From JAJRQY01 sp965224435 (GTDB lineage: Bacteria > Actinomycetota > Acidimicrobiia > Acidimicrobiales > SZUA-35), in contig OZ245048.1 of assembly GCA_965224435.1 (NCBI GenBank), positions 2,046,001-2,110,000 of the forward strand: DNA of 64,000 nt, read 5' to 3'. Positions 8,162-17,874 of the stretch are shown here, piece by piece; position 1 is the stretch's first letter, and the number at the start of each line of letters is the position of its first letter. The notes beneath the pieces were generated by a model that ran no database searches, was not told where the DNA came from, and worked only from the letters and a program-made list of their open reading frames with translations. The position numbers were made by a program, and so were the translations under genes.

Positions 8162-9388
8162 CTATCTCGTGGGAAAGGTGACTGGAATGCTTCGAGGGCC
8201 GCGTACCTGACCACCGGCCCATGTCACTGACTCCGGATCGGTGAGTTCGAACTCAGGAATGGCTTTGAACCACTCCTCCAGCGCTAAACGAACTTCCATC
8301 CGAGCAAGGTTTGATCCAGCGCAGCGATGAATACCAACGCCAAAGGCAAGGTGACGGTTTTTGGCCCGGTCGATGATGAACTCGTCGGCATCTTCGAAGA
8401 CGTCCGGGTCTCGATTGGCTGCCGGGAAGCTCATGAGCACACGGTCGCCTTCTGGGATGGGACACCCGTTGATCTCTGCACCGTCTTCGGCCACCCTGGC
8501 CATGGTGACGGGGGCATAGAACCGAAGGATCTCTTCAATAGCCAATGGCCATACGTCAGGATCCTCCACCATTCGCCGGCGATCCTCGGGGTGTGCGGCG
8601 AAGTGGTACATGGCCGCACCAATGGCACTCCATGTTGTGTCGATTCCGGCAACCATTAGGAGGAAGGCTTCGCCAAGGACGAACATTTCATCAACTGGTT
8701 CACCCTCAACCTCGGAGTTGATGAGATCGCTGATCAGATCCTCGGTAGGCGTTTCCTTACGCTTGGCGATTTCTTCCAGCAGGAAGGATGCTGTTGCCAT
8801 TACGGCCTCTTTTCGTCGGTCCTTGTCGTACGCGTACTCGAGGATTCCACGGACCCAGCCCACAAAATCATCGCTCTTGTCTTCAGACACACCCAGGAGG
8901 GCGCCAATGACCCGAACTGGGATCTGCTGGGCATAGTCAGCAGCAGCGTCGGCCTTGCCGGCATCGATAAATCCGGCAATCAGTCGCTGGCAGAGTTCCC
9001 GGGTTCCTGCCTCATAACTCTCAACCGCCTTTGGAGCCATCGAAGGCAGAATCAGTCTCCGTGTCCAGGTGTGCAGTGGCGGGTCGGCATCAATTGGCGG
9101 CACACCACCCGGAAGCATCGAGTCTCCATCCTCTTCGTCGTCGCCTGGGCCCACAACTGAAATGCCGTGCCCGGAGGGAAAGTGTTCAATGTCCCGGGCC
9201 GTTGCTTGCACGTCCTCATAACGCACGGGAAGCCATGATCCGCCATGGAGATCGGAATGAGCGACGGGGCACTTGTCCCGGTAGTTGGCCCAGAATTCAC
9301 CAGGATTAGCGACATAGTCGTCACCGAACAGGTCGTAATTCTGAAAGCGTTCGTCGGAGTTATTGAGAGACGGATCAGTCTGGGTCAT
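8162..9388 (-). CDS. Cytochrome P450
   Basis: A soluble bacterial P450 of 408 residues. The heme-binding motif FGVGIHRCAG places the thiolate ligand at about Cys356. The I-helix oxygen-activation motif is AGIDTTWSAIG and the K-helix ExxR is EEILRFYAP. There is no fused reductase and no ferredoxin gene beside it, so redox partners are encoded elsewhere. It is downstream of the phosphopantetheinyl transferase and aldehyde dehydrogenase genes on the same strand. The substrate cannot be told; the sequence is of the class commonly acting on fatty acids, terpenoids or steroids. Confidence 0.93.
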   Translation of the reverse strand: MTQTDPSLNNSDERFQNYDLFGDDYVANPGEFWANYRDKCPVAHSDLHGGSWLPVRYEDVQATARDIEHFPSGHGISVVGPGDDEEDGDSMLPGGVPPIDADPPLHTWTRRLILPSMAPKAVESYEAGTRELCQRLIAGFIDAGKADAAADYAQQIPVRVIGALLGVSEDKSDDFVGWVRGILEYAYDKDRRKEAVMATASFLLEEIAKRKETPTEDLISDLINSEVEGEPVDEMFVLGEAFLLMVAGIDTTWSAIGAAMYHFAAHPEDRRRMVEDPDVWPLAIEEILRFYAPVTMARVAEDGAEINGCPIPEGDRVLMSFPAANRDPDVFEDADEFIIDRAKNRHLAFGVGIHRCAGSNLARMEVRLALEEWFKAIPEFELTDPESVTWAGGQVRGPRSIPVTFPTR

Positions 9389-9452
9389 GTCGGGTCCATC
9401 AGATGGTTAGTGGTGTTGCCTGGTCGGCGTTGCTCAGAACCTAGTCCAGTCC

Positions 9453-10148
9453 TTACTGTGTAAGCCATTTCACCCCAACCGGCCTTCTGGCACCGGTCTG
9501 ATGCCGTATGTGGATCGCAGGAACCCGCAGGGCTTCCCCCGGTGCCAGTTCGGCGCTGGGGGTTGAGACGGCCCAGGCCAACTGATGTTCTGGGGTTGGG
9601 CGGTGGAGACCAAATGTCCAACGCCCAGGGTCATCGTCGTGGATCTCCGCAAACGAAACGGCAATCTGTCGAGCGCTTTCGCCTTGTCCTTCTTCCCCTG
9701 GCTTAAGGTCAAACCAGAAGTTGCGAAGGGGAGTGACTAGGCCAGTCCCGATGGCCTTGATGTATGACTCCTTCAGGGTCCAATACTCAAAGAACCGGCG
9801 CCGCTGATCCTCACCATCCAGTTGCTCGAAGATGGCGAACTCTGATGGGGCGAAGGATCGTTTGCCGACTCCAAGCAGGTCTGTGGTTCGTGTCGTCGTC
9901 TCGACATCAACTCCGCAGTCGATGTCACGCGCCACCAGCAGTGCGTAGAGCGAATCGGTGTGGGAAAGACTGAATCGCAGGCCAACCAGTTCCTGGTGCG
10001 TCTGCAGAAGGTCATTGGCTAGTTCGGGACGTCCGTGAGGACCGAACTCGAACATCCATTCTGACTCCGACAGCCTGGGGAAGTACGAAGTCAAAACCCG
10101 TCGCACAAAACTATGACTCAGGAGAAAACGCCGCTGAGCCGTCACCAC
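9453..10148 (-). CDS. 4'-phosphopantetheinyl transferase (Sfp type), N terminus unresolved
   Basis: Transfers phosphopantetheine from CoA to carrier proteins of fatty acid, polyketide or peptide synthesis. The Mg/CoA motif GVDVETTTRT and the WTLKESYIKAIGTGL segment are diagnostic. The first usable start is GTG at 10148, yet family-like sequence continues upstream in frame (HIWLARPEDCP, then LSRHDRFTV) to about 10268, with no ATG, GTG or TTG in it. The frame is stopped only by the TAG of the aldehyde dehydrogenase gene at 10269-10271. Either a non-standard start such as ATC is used, the TAG is read through, or the sequence has an error. The interval above is therefore a minimum. Confidence 0.85.
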   Translation of the reverse strand: MVTAQRRFLLSHSFVRRVLTSYFPRLSESEWMFEFGPHGRPELANDLLQTHQELVGLRFSLSHTDSLYALLVARDIDCGVDVETTTRTTDLLGVGKRSFAPSEFAIFEQLDGEDQRRRFFEYWTLKESYIKAIGTGLVTPLRNFWFDLKPGEEGQGESARQIAVSFAEIHDDDPGRWTFGLHRPTPEHQLAWAVSTPSAELAPGEALRVPAIHIRHQTGARRPVGVKWLTQ

Positions 10149-10268
10149 CGTGAAACGGTCATGACGACTCAGTTCGTGCGAATCAAGCCACGCCGATTCC
10201 GAAGGGCAATCTTCGGGGCGGGCTAGCCAGATATGGGTGCTCTTGTTGAGCTCGTTGAGAGGGTCGAT

Positions 10269-11696
10269 CTAGGGGTTATAGCCGAACATGGACTTGGCCT
10301 CAAGGAACTCCTTCAGACCGTGCACACCGAACTCTCGGCCGTTGCCCGATTGCTTGTAGCCACCGAAGGGAACGTCCATGGCTAAAGCAGCGCCATTGAT
10401 GTGGATCATGCCGGTGCGAATCTTGCGAGCCACGGCGCGAGCATGATCAAGATCAGACGAGCTGACGTAGCCGGACAGGCCATAAACAGTGTCATTGGCA
10501 ATCCGAATGGCGTCTTCCTCGTCCTCGTACCCAATGAGCACCAGGACCGGACCAAAGATCTCTTCTTCGGCCACCGTCATCGACGGGTCGACGTTAGAGA
10601 ATACGGTCGGGCGAACGTAGTAGCCCTTGTCCAGACCCTCGGGCCGGCCGGGGCCGCCGCTTTCGAGCGTTGCCCCTTCTTCGATGCCCTTCTGGATCAG
10701 TCCTTGGATCTTGTTGAACTGGGCTTCAGAAACGACGGGACCAGTTGTGGTTCCTTCGGCATCGGGGGCGCCGACGACCAGCTTGGCGGCGGCTTCCTTG
10801 GCGATGGCGGCTGCTTCGGCCATGCGAGCGGCCGGGACCAGCATGCGAGTGCCTGCGTTACATGACTGCCCACTGTTGGCACACATTCCCGCTACGTCTC
10901 GGCTGATCACCTTTTCAAAGTCGGCATCATCCAGAATGATGTTGGCGGACTTGCCACCAAGTTCCTGGGCAACACGCTTGACCGTGGGGGCTGCGGCCTG
11001 GGCCACGGCGATGCCAGCACGGGTCGAACCGGTAAAGGACATCATGTCAATATCAGGGTGCTCGCTCATGGCGGCACCAACGACGGGTCCAGCACCGTTA
11101 ACCAGGTTGAATACACCTGGCGGGACACCCGCAGCATCCATGACCTCAGCGAACAAGATGGCGTTGAGTGGAGCGATCTCGGAGGGCTTCAGAACCATGG
11201 TGCAGCCAGCGGCGATTGCGGGGCCGACCTTGGCTGCAATCTGATTGAGCGGCCAGTTCCAGGGGGTAATGAAGCCACAGACGCCGATTGCTTCATAGGT
11301 CACTTCGGAGGTGCCGACTGACTCGGAGAACTCGAATCCTTCCAAAGCAGCTTTGGCGAACATGAGGTGACCAATGCCCGAGGGTGCCTGGGCCCGGGTG
11401 GCCAGCATGGTTGGTGCACCCATCTCTTGGCTCACGGCAACCGCAATCTCGGGCATGCGCTCTCCGTATGCGGCGATCATCTTGTCCAGAAGTTCCAGGC
11501 GTTCTTCCTTCGTGGTTTGGGAGAAGGTGACGAACGCTTCCTTAGCCGCTGCGACCGCAGCATCCACGTCGGCTTCGTTGCCAAGGGCAATCGTCGCGAT
11601 GACCTCTTCGGTTGCCGGATTGATGACGTCGAGGGTGTCGCTGCCCTGAGGATCGACCCATTCACCATTGATGTAGAACTTCTGGTTGTTACTCAT
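10269..11696 (-). CDS. NAD(P)-dependent aldehyde dehydrogenase
   Basis: A 475-residue aldehyde dehydrogenase oxidising an aldehyde to its acid. Landmarks are PWNWPLNQ, the catalytic Glu245 in QELGGKS, the nucleophile Cys279 in NSGQSCNAGTR, and EEIFGPVLVLI near the C terminus. The substrate is not evident. It is the upstream member of a minus-strand group with the phosphopantetheinyl transferase and P450, and its TAG stop is the only interruption before the transferase frame. Confidence 0.93.
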   Translation of the reverse strand: MSNNQKFYINGEWVDPQGSDTLDVINPATEEVIATIALGNEADVDAAVAAAKEAFVTFSQTTKEERLELLDKMIAAYGERMPEIAVAVSQEMGAPTMLATRAQAPSGIGHLMFAKAALEGFEFSESVGTSEVTYEAIGVCGFITPWNWPLNQIAAKVGPAIAAGCTMVLKPSEIAPLNAILFAEVMDAAGVPPGVFNLVNGAGPVVGAAMSEHPDIDMMSFTGSTRAGIAVAQAAAPTVKRVAQELGGKSANIILDDADFEKVISRDVAGMCANSGQSCNAGTRMLVPAARMAEAAAIAKEAAAKLVVGAPDAEGTTTGPVVSEAQFNKIQGLIQKGIEEGATLESGGPGRPEGLDKGYYVRPTVFSNVDPSMTVAEEEIFGPVLVLIGYEDEEDAIRIANDTVYGLSGYVSSSDLDHARAVARKIRTGMIHINGAALAMDVPFGGYKQSGNGREFGVHGLKEFLEAKSMFGYNP

Positions 11697-11783
11697 GACC
11701 GCTATCGAAACACACCCCAGAGGTGTTGTCCAACCTGGTCGAAAAGCAGTAGACCCACGGGTTAGTGAGGGCAGAATGCCGTG

Positions 11784-12554
11784 CTATTTCAGTTTGCGTT
11801 CGAACAGATCCAATAGTCGTTCCCAATGCTTCTCAGAGGCCTCGCGCACATATTGATCTCGCTCGGCGAAGGCAAACCCGTGTTCGGTGCCCGGATACCA
11901 CTCAACCTGTCCTGCGGTTCCGGCCGCTGCCATGGCTGCTTCGAACTCGGCGATGGTTTCGGGTGGTGCGTAGCTGTCAGTTTCGGCGCAAGCGACATAG
12001 ATCTCGGCCTTGATCGGATCAAGATTGCGGTGTGGGGAATCTCCTTTGTCTGTTGCCAACCGGACGCCGTGAATGGAGGCAGCAGCCTTCACATGGTCCG
12101 GGAAGGTGGAAGCAACGACCAGGGCGAAGGGCCCACTCATGCAATAGCCGACCGTGCCAATCCGGGTTGCGTCAGCATCCAGGTGATTGTGAGCCCAGCC
12201 AAAAATGGCCCGGGTGTCCTCGATGACCATGGCGTTACTGAGCCCGTCCATGAGTTCGACCATGCGATCGCGGTCTTCGGTTTCGAACACGTTGTACTCG
12301 CGAACCTCTCGGTAGTAGAGGTTGGGGGCGATCACGAAGTAGCCGTGGGACGCAATCCTGCGGCACATGTCTCGTAACTCTTCACGCATGCCTGGGGCGT
12401 CCATCAAGAACAAGATGACCGGACTGGGCGTGGAGGGTTCATCAGAAGACCTGGTGTCCGGGAGAGCGACGAATGTGTTGACTTCGCCTGATGCTGTCTC
12501 CAATTCAAGTTCAAGGTCGATCACATCTCGCATCTGCGGGTTCTCCTGCGTCAC
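11784..12554 (-). CDS. Dienelactone hydrolase family protein
   Basis: An alpha/beta hydrolase of the dienelactone hydrolase family. The nucleophile elbow is GYCMSG, giving a cysteine nucleophile as in true dienelactone hydrolases, and the catalytic histidine is in TEHGFAFAER. The core strand LFLMDAPGMR replaces the more usual VVxHEIFGL. The start may be 12554 or the ATG at 12533. It lies between HrpA and the aldehyde dehydrogenase on the same strand. A hydrolytic role on lactones or esters is likely; the substrate is unknown. Confidence 0.87.
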   Translation of the reverse strand: MTQENPQMRDVIDLELELETASGEVNTFVALPDTRSSDEPSTPSPVILFLMDAPGMREELRDMCRRIASHGYFVIAPNLYYREVREYNVFETEDRDRMVELMDGLSNAMVIEDTRAIFGWAHNHLDADATRIGTVGYCMSGPFALVVASTFPDHVKAAASIHGVRLATDKGDSPHRNLDPIKAEIYVACAETDSYAPPETIAEFEAAMAAAGTAGQVEWYPGTEHGFAFAERDQYVREASEKHWERLLDLFERKLK

Positions 12555-12575
12555 TTGTTGTTCGTACTCCAGTTA

Positions 12576-15500
12576 CTAGGAGAGTAGTCGCAGGGCGTTC
12601 TTGACCCTCTTGCCAGTGACTTTGTCGGATATAGCCAGTTGGGGAGCGAACTGCCTGACCCGAAGTTCCTCCATCAGCCACGAGATCTCCTCCAGCTCGT
12701 CGAACTTGTCCGATTGGCTGCATGCGGTGCGGTAGAGCTTCTCGACATCACGACAAATGGTGAGAGCATCAAGATCTCTAGCAGGCGAGCTCGCCAGCGA
12801 CTCAAGTCGAAGGACAATGCCATCCAGGTACCGGGCGACGTCCGGTAGCCGCGTGAATCCAACGCCGGTCAACATGCCTGCATAGACCAGACGATCACGG
12901 TGAGCCCGAGCATCGTCGAGGCTCGGCCCTAGACGGTCGAGCTTGCCTGCTTGACCCTCGAAAGGGTCAAGCAGGACGTCTATTCGTTGGAGTGTTGGCA
13001 GGATCCTGTTCATCGCCGTTCCGACACCTGCGAGAAGTTCGGAGGTTGATTGCTGGGAGTAGATTCTGAGAAGGTCTTGACCTTCCTGGGTAAAGCTCGG
13101 GCCGCCTCGCTCACTGAGCACATGGTCCAGCACACTGGTGACGGCATCAATGAACCATTCAGCCTTCGACTGGGTGGTGTTGGCAATCATGGCCATCTGA
13201 GCGTCACTGCTGAGCATCTGATCCAGTGCCCTCATGGGGGACTTGAGGTCCAGGTAGAGGAGGCGGCGAGTTCCCGCCCACATGGATTCTTCCTGCTCAT
13301 CTGCGGTGGCCTGCAAGCGGATGGAGACGGTGCTGCCCTTGTCAACGAGTGAAGGGAATGCCTTCACCACATGATCCCCAGACCTGGTTTCAACTGTTTG
13401 AGGAAGATCGCCAAAGTCCCACTCGGAAATCCCGTCTCGTTCCACCTCGTGTCTTGCCTCACCCAGAGCTTGGCGAATTTGGGAGTCCAGGCGCACTTTC
13501 AAGGACTCCAGATCTTTTCCAGCGGCCAGGGTTTGCTGCGATGAGCCAACGACTCGAAAGGTTGGACGCAGGTGACGCGGCAGACTTTCCGGACTAAACG
13601 TCTGAGCTTTGAGGGCGACGCCGGTCTGGCGTTCAAGCACTCGAAGCAGGGCCCGGTCAAAGGTGCGGTCGCCTTGTCGATCAGGTGGGAGGTCAGCCAG
13701 TGCGTTGGCAACGGTGGTTGGAATCGGGGATAGGGCTTTGCGGGTTGGCTTGTCCAAGGATCGGACGAGGAGTTCGGCTGCCTCTTGCCTGAATCCGGGG
13801 ACCAGCCAAGAGAAGTCATGGCTCTCGAGTTGATTGAGTACGGCTAGGGGCACATCGACGGTGATGCCGTCAATGGGTGATGTCGGATCGAACTCATAGG
13901 ACAAGGCCAACACGAGGTCATGAATCGTGATGTGATCGGGGTAGGCATCGTGATCGATTCCCTCATCACGACCCCCAAGCAGGATGTCGTGAGTGAGGTC
14001 CAGTAACCGTGGCTCGTTGCTCTTCTTTGTTTTCCACCACGAGTTGAAGTGACGGGACGAGGTGACTGAGCTTGGAAGATGCTGGTCATAGAAGTCAAAG
14101 AGAAGTTGGCGATCTGCCATCAGATCGGGTTGCCGGGAGCGGGCCTCCAATGCGGCGACCTCCGCGGTGAGTTTGGAGTTCAGCAGAGCAAAGTCGTGTG
14201 TGGTGTCCCATTGGCCCTCAATGAGTGCGTGATGGATGAACATTTCTCGAGCCAACGAGGCATCAAAGTGCTCGAGGTTCTTGGTTCGTCCCCCAACCAG
14301 AGGTAGCCCATAGAGGCTGACTCGTTCGGTGGTGAGGGATGCACCTCGTTCTTCTTCCCACCAGGGTTCGGTGTAGGAGCGGGCAACAAGGTGCTCGCCC
14401 AGCCGCTCGGCCCAGGCCGGGTCGATCTGGGCCATAGTTCGGGCCCACAGCCGATTGGTTTCCACCAATTCTCCGGCCATGACCCATGTTGGTGGCTTCT
14501 TGGACAGGCTTGAGCCACTAGCCAGGACGAAGCGAGCATTCCGGGCACCAATAAACTCAGCTGGCTTGCTCCGCCCTTTGTCCGATTGTCTATTGTTGGG
14601 TTGGTTGGTAGTCGGTTTCGACTTCTTCTCATCCTTCATACCAATATGGGAAAGAAGCCCAGACAAGAGTGAATAGTGGATGTCCTCAGGTTGAGGCTCG
14701 TCGGTTGTTCGGGGAAGCTTTAGCTCATCCGCCACCCGCCGCAGTTGCCGGTAGACATCCTGCCACTCGCGAATCCGATTGAAGTTCAGAAACTCTCGCC
14801 GACAGAGCTTGCGAAACTGGTTCTGGGACCGGGCGCTTCGCTCGGTCTTCACATAGGTCCAGAGGTTGAGGAAGGTCAAGAAGTCTGAAGAGGGGTGAGC
14901 AAAGCGGGCGTGTGATTCTGCTGCTGCTTGGCGCTTCTCGGTCGGACGCTCCCTGGGGTCCTGCACCGAAAGGGCCGCGACGATGACCATGACCTCGTGA
15001 AGGCAAGAATTGCGGCCTGCTTCAATGATCATGCGGCCGAGTCGGGGATCGACCGGGAGCTTGGCCAACTTGCGGCCCATTGGGGTGAGCCACTTCGTCG
15101 TTCCAGCCTCTTCGGGATCGACGGCGTCCAGCTCTTCAAGGAGGGCGATGCCATCTCGAATGTTGCGCCGGTCGGGTGGCTCGATGAAGGGGAAGTCGAC
15201 AATGTCGCCGAGGCCAAGTGCGGCCATTTGCAGGATGACCGATGCCAGGTTTGTTCGCTGAATTTCCGGGTCGGTGAACTCGGGACGGGACAGAAAGTCG
15301 TCCTCGGAATACAGACGGATGCAAACGCCGGGGCCGAGCCGACCGCATCGCCCGGCACGTTGGTTGGCCGATGCTTGGGATACAGCCTCGATCGGCAGGC
15401 GCTGCACCTTGGTTCGGTTGCTATAGCGAGAAATTCGCGCATTCCCTGGATCGATGACGGTTCGGATTCCGGGGACTGTCAGCGAGGTCTCGGCCACATT

Positions 15501-16364
15501 GGTGGCCAGCACGATGCGCCGCTTCTTGTGGCCGGTAAATACCCGGTGTTGTTCGGCGGCAGAGAGTCGGGCGTAGAGGGGGAAGATCTCGGTGTTGGCG
15601 AACTTTCGGTCTTCCAGCGCGTCGTGGGCATCACGGATGTCGCGCTCGCCGGCACAGAACACCAGGATGTCACCGTCCTGATCCCGCCATAGTTCTTCGA
15701 CCGCGTCACAAATGGCGGTTGGCTGATCCCGCCGCTCACCCGATGGACGCAGCAGGGGCCGATAACGAGTTTCAACCGGATACGTCCTGCCCGAAACTTC
15801 AATGACTGGTGCATTATCAAAGTGGTCAGAGAACCGCTGGGTGTCAATAGTGGCCGAGGTGATGATGATCTTCAGGTCAGGACGACGAGGTAACAGTTGG
15901 CGCAAGATGCCGAGTAGGAAGTCAATATTGAGGCTGCGCTCGTGAGCTTCATCAATGATGATGGTGTCGTAACGCTTCAGCAGTCGATCACGCTGGATTT
16001 CAGCGAGCAATATTCCATCGGTCATGAGCTTGACGCGTGTGGACTTGCTGACCTGATCGGTGAACCGGACCTTGTAACCAACCAGGTCACCAAGCTTGGT
16101 TTCAGTTTCTTCGGCGATGCGTTCGGCCACGGCTCTGGCCGCCAGTCGACGAGGTTGGGTGTGGCCGATCAATCGGTCCTGGCCAAGTCCAAGGTCGACA
16201 CAGATCTTTGGAAGCTGGGTGCTCTTTCCTGAGCCAGTTTCGCCGGCGACGATGATCACCTGGTTGTTGGCGATCGCTTCCTTGATCTCATCGAGACGGT
16301 CCGTGATTGGCAGCTCAGCTGGAAAGCTCAGTTTCATCGCTCGATCAGTCTCGTTGCTGGACAA
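12576..16364 (-). CDS. hrpA: ATP-dependent RNA helicase HrpA
   Basis: A DEAH-box RNA helicase of about 1260 residues, the length of HrpA. The motifs run in order: Walker A GETGSGKSTQ near residue 41, DEAHERS, SAT (TSATIDTQRF), the helicase C motif TNVAETSLTVPGI and QRAGRCGR. A helicase-associated HA2/OB region and the long DUF3418 C-terminal half follow. In other bacteria HrpA rescues stalled ribosomes and remodels RNA. A second in-frame ATG at codon 10 (16337) gives an equally plausible start. The RlmI-type gene lies 19 bases upstream on the same strand. Confidence 0.95.
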   Translation of the reverse strand: MSSNETDRAMKLSFPAELPITDRLDEIKEAIANNQVIIVAGETGSGKSTQLPKICVDLGLGQDRLIGHTQPRRLAARAVAERIAEETETKLGDLVGYKVRFTDQVSKSTRVKLMTDGILLAEIQRDRLLKRYDTIIIDEAHERSLNIDFLLGILRQLLPRRPDLKIIITSATIDTQRFSDHFDNAPVIEVSGRTYPVETRYRPLLRPSGERRDQPTAICDAVEELWRDQDGDILVFCAGERDIRDAHDALEDRKFANTEIFPLYARLSAAEQHRVFTGHKKRRIVLATNVAETSLTVPGIRTVIDPGNARISRYSNRTKVQRLPIEAVSQASANQRAGRCGRLGPGVCIRLYSEDDFLSRPEFTDPEIQRTNLASVILQMAALGLGDIVDFPFIEPPDRRNIRDGIALLEELDAVDPEEAGTTKWLTPMGRKLAKLPVDPRLGRMIIEAGRNSCLHEVMVIVAALSVQDPRERPTEKRQAAAESHARFAHPSSDFLTFLNLWTYVKTERSARSQNQFRKLCRREFLNFNRIREWQDVYRQLRRVADELKLPRTTDEPQPEDIHYSLLSGLLSHIGMKDEKKSKPTTNQPNNRQSDKGRSKPAEFIGARNARFVLASGSSLSKKPPTWVMAGELVETNRLWARTMAQIDPAWAERLGEHLVARSYTEPWWEEERGASLTTERVSLYGLPLVGGRTKNLEHFDASLAREMFIHHALIEGQWDTTHDFALLNSKLTAEVAALEARSRQPDLMADRQLLFDFYDQHLPSSVTSSRHFNSWWKTKKSNEPRLLDLTHDILLGGRDEGIDHDAYPDHITIHDLVLALSYEFDPTSPIDGITVDVPLAVLNQLESHDFSWLVPGFRQEAAELLVRSLDKPTRKALSPIPTTVANALADLPPDRQGDRTFDRALLRVLERQTGVALKAQTFSPESLPRHLRPTFRVVGSSQQTLAAGKDLESLKVRLDSQIRQALGEARHEVERDGISEWDFGDLPQTVETRSGDHVVKAFPSLVDKGSTVSIRLQATADEQEESMWAGTRRLLYLDLKSPMRALDQMLSSDAQMAMIANTTQSKAEWFIDAVTSVLDHVLSERGGPSFTQEGQDLLRIYSQQSTSELLAGVGTAMNRILPTLQRIDVLLDPFEGQAGKLDRLGPSLDDARAHRDRLVYAGMLTGVGFTRLPDVARYLDGIVLRLESLASSPARDLDALTICRDVEKLYRTACSQSDKFDELEEISWLMEELRVRQFAPQLAISDKVTGKRVKNALRLLS

Positions 16365-16383
16365 ATCCCCTCGCTGAATAGTC

Positions 16384-17730
16384 TCACAGCTTGATTGGCC
16401 GGGCGTAGATGGCTTTGAGGTAGCTGCCCTGGGGGAAGCTCACTGGATGATCGAGTGCATGCTCGGTTGTATTGAAGGTACGAAGGTCATAGCCATTAAG
16501 GCGGGCGGCTTCATGTACTCCATCAAAGAAGCGGTCGGCGCTCAACCTGCTGGAACATGATGACTGCACCAGAACGCCGTCCGCGGCCAGAAGAGCCAAA
16601 GCCAATGATGTGAGTCGTCGATAGGCCCGCTGAGCCCGGCTGATGTCTGCCTGCTTTTGGGCAAAGGATGGCGGATCAACAATGATCAGATCAAACCGCT
16701 GACCGTCGTCCGACAATCGCTCCATCTCCTCGAAGGCATCAGCAGTGGACGTGGTGACTGTGCAGTCCTGAATCATGGGATTCGACTGGTTTCTGGCCAC
16801 ATTGGCGAGGAGAGCTTCGATGGCCAGCGGTGCTTGGTCAATGGCGTGGACCGATCTGGCTTCTCCGGCCGCTGCGGCGAGCGTGAAGCCGCCGGTGCAA
16901 CTGAACACATCCAGTACCCGTCGACCTTGGGACAGGGTGGAGACCAGCCTTCGGTTGTCGCGCTGATCCAAGAAGTGACCGGTCTTTTGGCCGGTCAGTA
17001 AATTGGCCCGAAGCCTGAGTCCGTTCTCGACAAAGTCGACGTGGGTAGCCGAACCGGCGTCGTTGGAATCCGAAGAGCCGTGATCTACCTCGACGAGCTG
17101 GTCGACTCCGGCCGAGTCCGCCTCAAGTCTGATCACCATGCCGTCTTCGGCGCCGAAGGTTTCGCCCTGAGCCACATTGCGAGAAAGTCGCAGCACAAGT
17201 CCGAGAGCGGCACTGTCTTTGGCAGCGCTATCCGTCGACTGCAGAAGCTGACTTAAGGCGGCGGCGATTGCAGTCAGGTGCGGAAGCCACGCTGCCGAAT
17301 ACAACTTGATGACGAGCCAGGAGTCATAGCGATCCACAATCAGACCGGGTAAGCCATCATTTTCGCCGTTGACAAGTCGGTAAGCCGATGTTCCGGCATC
17401 GTCTTGCAGAGGCCTGCGTAGCTCGATGGCGGCGCCAAGCCGTTCTGCCCAGAATCCAGCATCGATTGTCTTTGCTCGCCCGGAATGCAAGACCTTTATA
17501 CGGATGGGAGAGTCGGGATCGAACAGGCCAATGGCGAGGAACTTGCGATTACGGTCGAAGATGACTGCCAAATCGCCTGATTCATGGGCCTGGTCACCTC
17601 CGGTAAACGGGGTGCCGGACTCGATGGATTGCTCAAAGATCCAGGGGTGACCACCACGGATCTGGCGTTGTGCGTCCTTCGTGACTCGCACTGCCATTCT
17701 CTTGCTCGCTGGAGTTGGCAATCGAAGCAT
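16384..17730 (-). CDS. Class I SAM-dependent rRNA methyltransferase, RlmI/PUA type
   Basis: A 23S rRNA cytosine-5 methyltransferase-like protein. An N-terminal PUA domain (TKDAQRQIRGGHPWIFEQSI) is followed by the EEHEE domain and a Rossmann methyltransferase domain. The SAM-binding motif is VLDVFSCTGGFTLAAA and the catalytic region contains IIVDPPSFAQ and VQSSCSSRL. Three in-frame starts (17757, 17730, 17697) precede the PUA domain and I cannot separate them well. It sits directly upstream of hrpA, so the two may form an RNA-processing operon. Confidence 0.88.
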   Translation of the reverse strand: MLRLPTPASKRMAVRVTKDAQRQIRGGHPWIFEQSIESGTPFTGGDQAHESGDLAVIFDRNRKFLAIGLFDPDSPIRIKVLHSGRAKTIDAGFWAERLGAAIELRRPLQDDAGTSAYRLVNGENDGLPGLIVDRYDSWLVIKLYSAAWLPHLTAIAAALSQLLQSTDSAAKDSAALGLVLRLSRNVAQGETFGAEDGMVIRLEADSAGVDQLVEVDHGSSDSNDAGSATHVDFVENGLRLRANLLTGQKTGHFLDQRDNRRLVSTLSQGRRVLDVFSCTGGFTLAAAAGEARSVHAIDQAPLAIEALLANVARNQSNPMIQDCTVTTSTADAFEEMERLSDDGQRFDLIIVDPPSFAQKQADISRAQRAYRRLTSLALALLAADGVLVQSSCSSRLSADRFFDGVHEAARLNGYDLRTFNTTEHALDHPVSFPQGSYLKAIYARPIKL

Positions 17731-17874
17731 CCTGGCACCGTAGCGTCCAGATGACATCGGGCCGGGCGAGTTGTTCCTCAGAAGGCATTTCGCTTGGAAT
17801 TTTACCCAACACGACTCAGTTTGCTCCTGGCCTCTCCCTCAAGAAACCACGAAGAGTGACCGATACTACAAGTT

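Noticed and set aside
14928..15692. Long open frame on the plus strand inside hrpA
   Set aside because: Antisense to conserved helicase motifs; a shadow of the high-GC codon pattern.
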